Assembly: GCA_030041985.1 (NCBI GenBank)
Contig: JASIAM010000294.1
Span: 1 to 35,855, forward strand
Direction: 5' to 3'
DNA: 35,855 nucleotides
Origin: Bryobacteraceae bacterium
Lineage (GTDB): Bacteria > Acidobacteriota > Terriglobia > Bryobacterales > Bryobacteraceae
Under the pieces are notes generated by a model. It was not told the origin of the DNA. It saw only the letters and a list, made by a program, of their open reading frames with translations, and did no database searches. Each line of letters starts with the position of its first letter. The stretch's first letter is position 1. Both the position numbers and the translations under genes were made by a program. Positions 34,201 to 35,855 of this stretch are shown here, piece after piece.

Positions 34201-35560
34201 ACTGCTTTTTTAGCATCTGAGGGGCCACCATTCGACGCAGATGTCTGCAGCGCGACGGAACCAAGGCCACAATCGGGTCGACGGGCATGGCGCGGGCGGG
34301 CTGAGGCAATGCCGCGGAGCACCTCAACGGATAAATAGCGCGAAATACGGCCAATTGGGGGGAAGCAGACATCACATGGTCAATATCCCGGAACCCGTTT
34401 CCGGCCAGCAGCGAGCAGCCGTTTATGACACCGCCGCCGAGATATGCGGAAAGCGCCAGGTCGATCTGCACGGCTGGCACCCTCGACGCGGCAGCACAGG
34501 CGACTTTCTGAAGACTTGGGAGCGAATGCAACGCCCGGCGTGGCAACGAGCGTATGTGCGCAATGGACCGATTTTGCGAAACGGTTAGCGCGTCAAATGA
34601 GGTCGTCGTATATGTCGTGTTCGCCAATCCAGAACCATAGCCCCATGCCGGATTTGCTCCGGCATTACTGATCCGATTCCCACTGGTAAACCAGCTTTGG
34701 GTCTGCGGCGTCTCACTGCTCAAACTTGGAAGACCCGTATTCGTACCTACCCAGCGGTTGCCAAAGTTATCGTACCCGTAACCCTGCGTCCAGCTAGGAG
34801 AGCCGCTCTCCTGCGCTTGGGTTAAGCGGTTCACCGAGTCGTACGTGTAGGTCTGCGTCACGCTCAACGGCGAACCGATCGTCTGGGACCGGAGATTGCC
34901 GTTATTGCCGGTAGTACACGACGTCGCGCCGCCCGTACAAGGGAAGAACCCCAACGACAAAAGCGTGTTTTGGCCCGAGGCGGCGGTGATCCCAACCGGT
35001 TGCAGACGATCGTTCCAGGAGACCTGTTGGCTTACGCCGTTGTCCAGCGTCAGGGTCGAAATATTGCCGGGCGCGTAATAGGTCACGGTGGCGTAATTCG
35101 TCTGCACCGTCTGGCAGGGCGAACCGGTGCCCGTAGTCATGTTCTGCACACCCATCACCCGATCCGCCGCATCGAGAACGTAATTCACCTGCCGGCCCGA
35201 AGGATACGTGATACACGTCAACTGGTCCGTTAGCGAGTAGCCGTAGCCGAAGGTGTAGGCAGTCCCACCCGTGGTTTGTGTGCTGGCTGTGATTCGCCCG
35301 AAGTTGTCATACGTGTATGAGGTCATGCTCGCGCTACTGCTCACCGAAGACAGGGCGCCCTTGTAAGTCACGTCATAGATGAAATAAACTTGCGGTGTGG
35401 TAGCGACATTGTAGGGATTTCCGCTGGCCACCGTATAGCTGAACGAATAGGGCCGGCTGAAGCCGTCGTATAGTTTTCCCGTTTGGGAATTGGCAACGGC
35501 GGCCGGCACCGTGCCATTGGCGTCCGTCCGTTGGACGACGTTGCCCGCATTATCGTACAA
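34127..35560 (-). CDS. RHS/YD-repeat protein fragment, decayed at both ends
   Basis: From 35560 to about 34590 the frame encodes typical RHS (YD) repeats: LYDNAGNVVQRTDANG, SYTYDNFGRITAST, YSLTDQLTCITYPSGR, TYTYDSVNRLTQAQESG, and GYGYDNFGNRW. These proteins form large beta-shell barrels around toxins or adhesins. Here only about 325 residues of repeats remain. The 5' side joins unrelated sequence at 35560 (an upstream in-frame stop lies before Ser-Pro-Ser-Pro-Ser-Leu-Tyr). The 3' side leaves the repeat pattern after residue 325. From there to 34127 the frame is Arg/Ala/Pro-rich and matches nothing recognised, so 34201-34590 holds no supported gene of its own. There is no core DPxG/PxxxxDPxG cleavage motif or toxin tip. 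It is probably a pseudogene from recombination. Confidence 0.55.
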   Translation of the reverse strand: MYDNAGNVVQRTDANGTVPAAVANSQTGKLYDGFSRPYSFSYTVASGNPYNVATTPQVYFIYDVTYKGALSSVSSSASMTSYTYDNFGRITASTQTTGGTAYTFGYGYSLTDQLTCITYPSGRQVNYVLDAADRVMGVQNMTTGTGSPCQTVQTNYATVTYYAPGNISTLTLDNGVSQQVSWNDRLQPVGITAASGQNTLLSLGFFPCTGGATSCTTGNNGNLRSQTIGSPLSVTQTYTYDSVNRLTQAQESGSPSWTQGYGYDNFGNRWVGTNTGLPSLSSETPQTQSWFTSGNRISNAGANPAWGYGSGLANTTYTTTSFDALTVSQNRSIAHIRSLPRRALHSLPSLQKVACAAASRVPAVQIDLALSAYLGGGVINGCSLLAGNGFRDIDHVMSASPQLAVFRAIYPLRCSAALPQPARAMPVDPIVALVPSRCRHLRRMVAPQMLKKQYEKASTGEHSSQHAYSSQAEGNRS

Positions 35561-35562
35561 AG

Positions 35563-35655
35563 AAGGACTCGGACTCCAACCGCATCCGCCGCGAGAACGC
35601 CAAGCGCGAGGTCCGCAACGCTGTCAAAGACGAGTGGCAACGAGGCCAGCGCTGA
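35563..35655 (+). pseudogene. Possible C-terminal remnant of an unknown gene
   Basis: On the + strand the frame ending at the TGA at 35653-35655 reads DSDSNRIRRENAKREVRNAV and closes KDEWQRGQR. This is a charged, protein-like tail unlike the surrounding out-of-frame sequence. It starts where the RHS pattern begins on the other strand, so it may be the end of a gene cut by RHS-fragment insertion. No family recognised; very tentative. The stretch 35656-35749 is AT-rich with no gene. Confidence 0.2.
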
Positions 35656-35749
35656 AGAATTTCACTTGTTTGCAATCCCTTCCACTGTAATGTCGAGCGT
35701 TATATTGCTTAATTGCACTAATATATTTATGTATTAAAATGTTTGGGTA

Positions 35750-35855
35750 ATGCCCAGACACGCACCGGAACTGGAGTGCTCGGCCGAAGACAAGGCGAGT
35801 TTGGTGGCCACCACGAAGAGCCGGATTGAGGAGGCGCGCGCCGTGGAGCGAGCCA
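35750..35855 (+). CDS. IS630-type transposase, N-terminal part (runs off the edge)
   Basis: The gene is open from ATG at 35750 to the right edge. The first 35 residues, MPRHAPELECSAEDKASLVA then TTKSRIEEARAVERA, resemble the start of IS630-family transposases, whose helix-turn-helix begins with a segment such as LS.ED...L......R...AR..ERA. The upstream sequence is clearly AT-rich (35690-35745), as expected near an IS end. Only the N-terminal DNA-binding part is visible; catalytic DDE residues would lie beyond the edge. Confidence 0.6.
   Translation, partial: MPRHAPELECSAEDKASLVATTKSRIEEARAVERA

Overview
This window looks like chromosomal DNA from an acidobacterium of the Bryobacterales/Solibacteraceae type. 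The lineage call rests on two domain families largely typical of that group. One is a TIGR03435-like ('Soli') domain fused to an M56 peptidase at 13482-15302. The other is a TIGR03437-like C-terminal domain on the secreted subtilisin-like protease at 28793-32107. Tandem PQQ dehydrogenases, GC-rich codon use and paired BlaI/M56 genes fit the same assignment, which is inferred from protein families only.

Left part (1-10226, all + strand). The 3' end of tgt is followed by yajC, secD and secF (Sec translocon accessory proteins). Then come tonB, exbB, two exbD genes and a TPR lipoprotein. The order suggests one long envelope operon that couples proton motive force to protein export and to outer-membrane energisation. 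Hairpins sit in two of the tonB-exbB-exbD gaps, and a repeat-like insert separates secD from secF. After a nested inverted repeat come a bifunctional RelA/SpoT gene and a small DUF971 protein.

Middle part (10225-19592). A second, stand-alone TonB-like protein on the - strand ends in a clear intrinsic terminator. It is followed by leucyl aminopeptidase, a BlaI/M56-TIGR03435 sensor pair with a palindromic operator candidate, a polytopic glycosyltransferase-like protein, and a large hybrid histidine kinase. The kinase is split by a one-base frameshift in a run of five C.

Right part (19748-35855). Two paralogous periplasmic PQQ dehydrogenases flank an island of transferred or decayed DNA. That island holds a truncated protein with a nucleotide-hydrolase-like (NDT/TIR-like) appearance, a PIN-toxin (VapC) stub with an antitoxin tail, and an IS66-orfA-like stub. 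Beyond it are small metabolic or hypothetical genes, a TMTC-like membrane TPR protein, the subtilase, a GT2-GtrA fusion glycosyltransferase, DoxX and an acidic small protein. The window ends in a decayed RHS fragment and the 5' end of an IS630-type transposase that runs off the edge.

No tRNA, rRNA, CRISPR array or complete mobile element was seen. The strongest candidates for novelty are the truncated NDT/TIR-like protein, the unusual SecF periplasmic insert, the diverged PQQ dehydrogenase pair and the frameshifted kinase.
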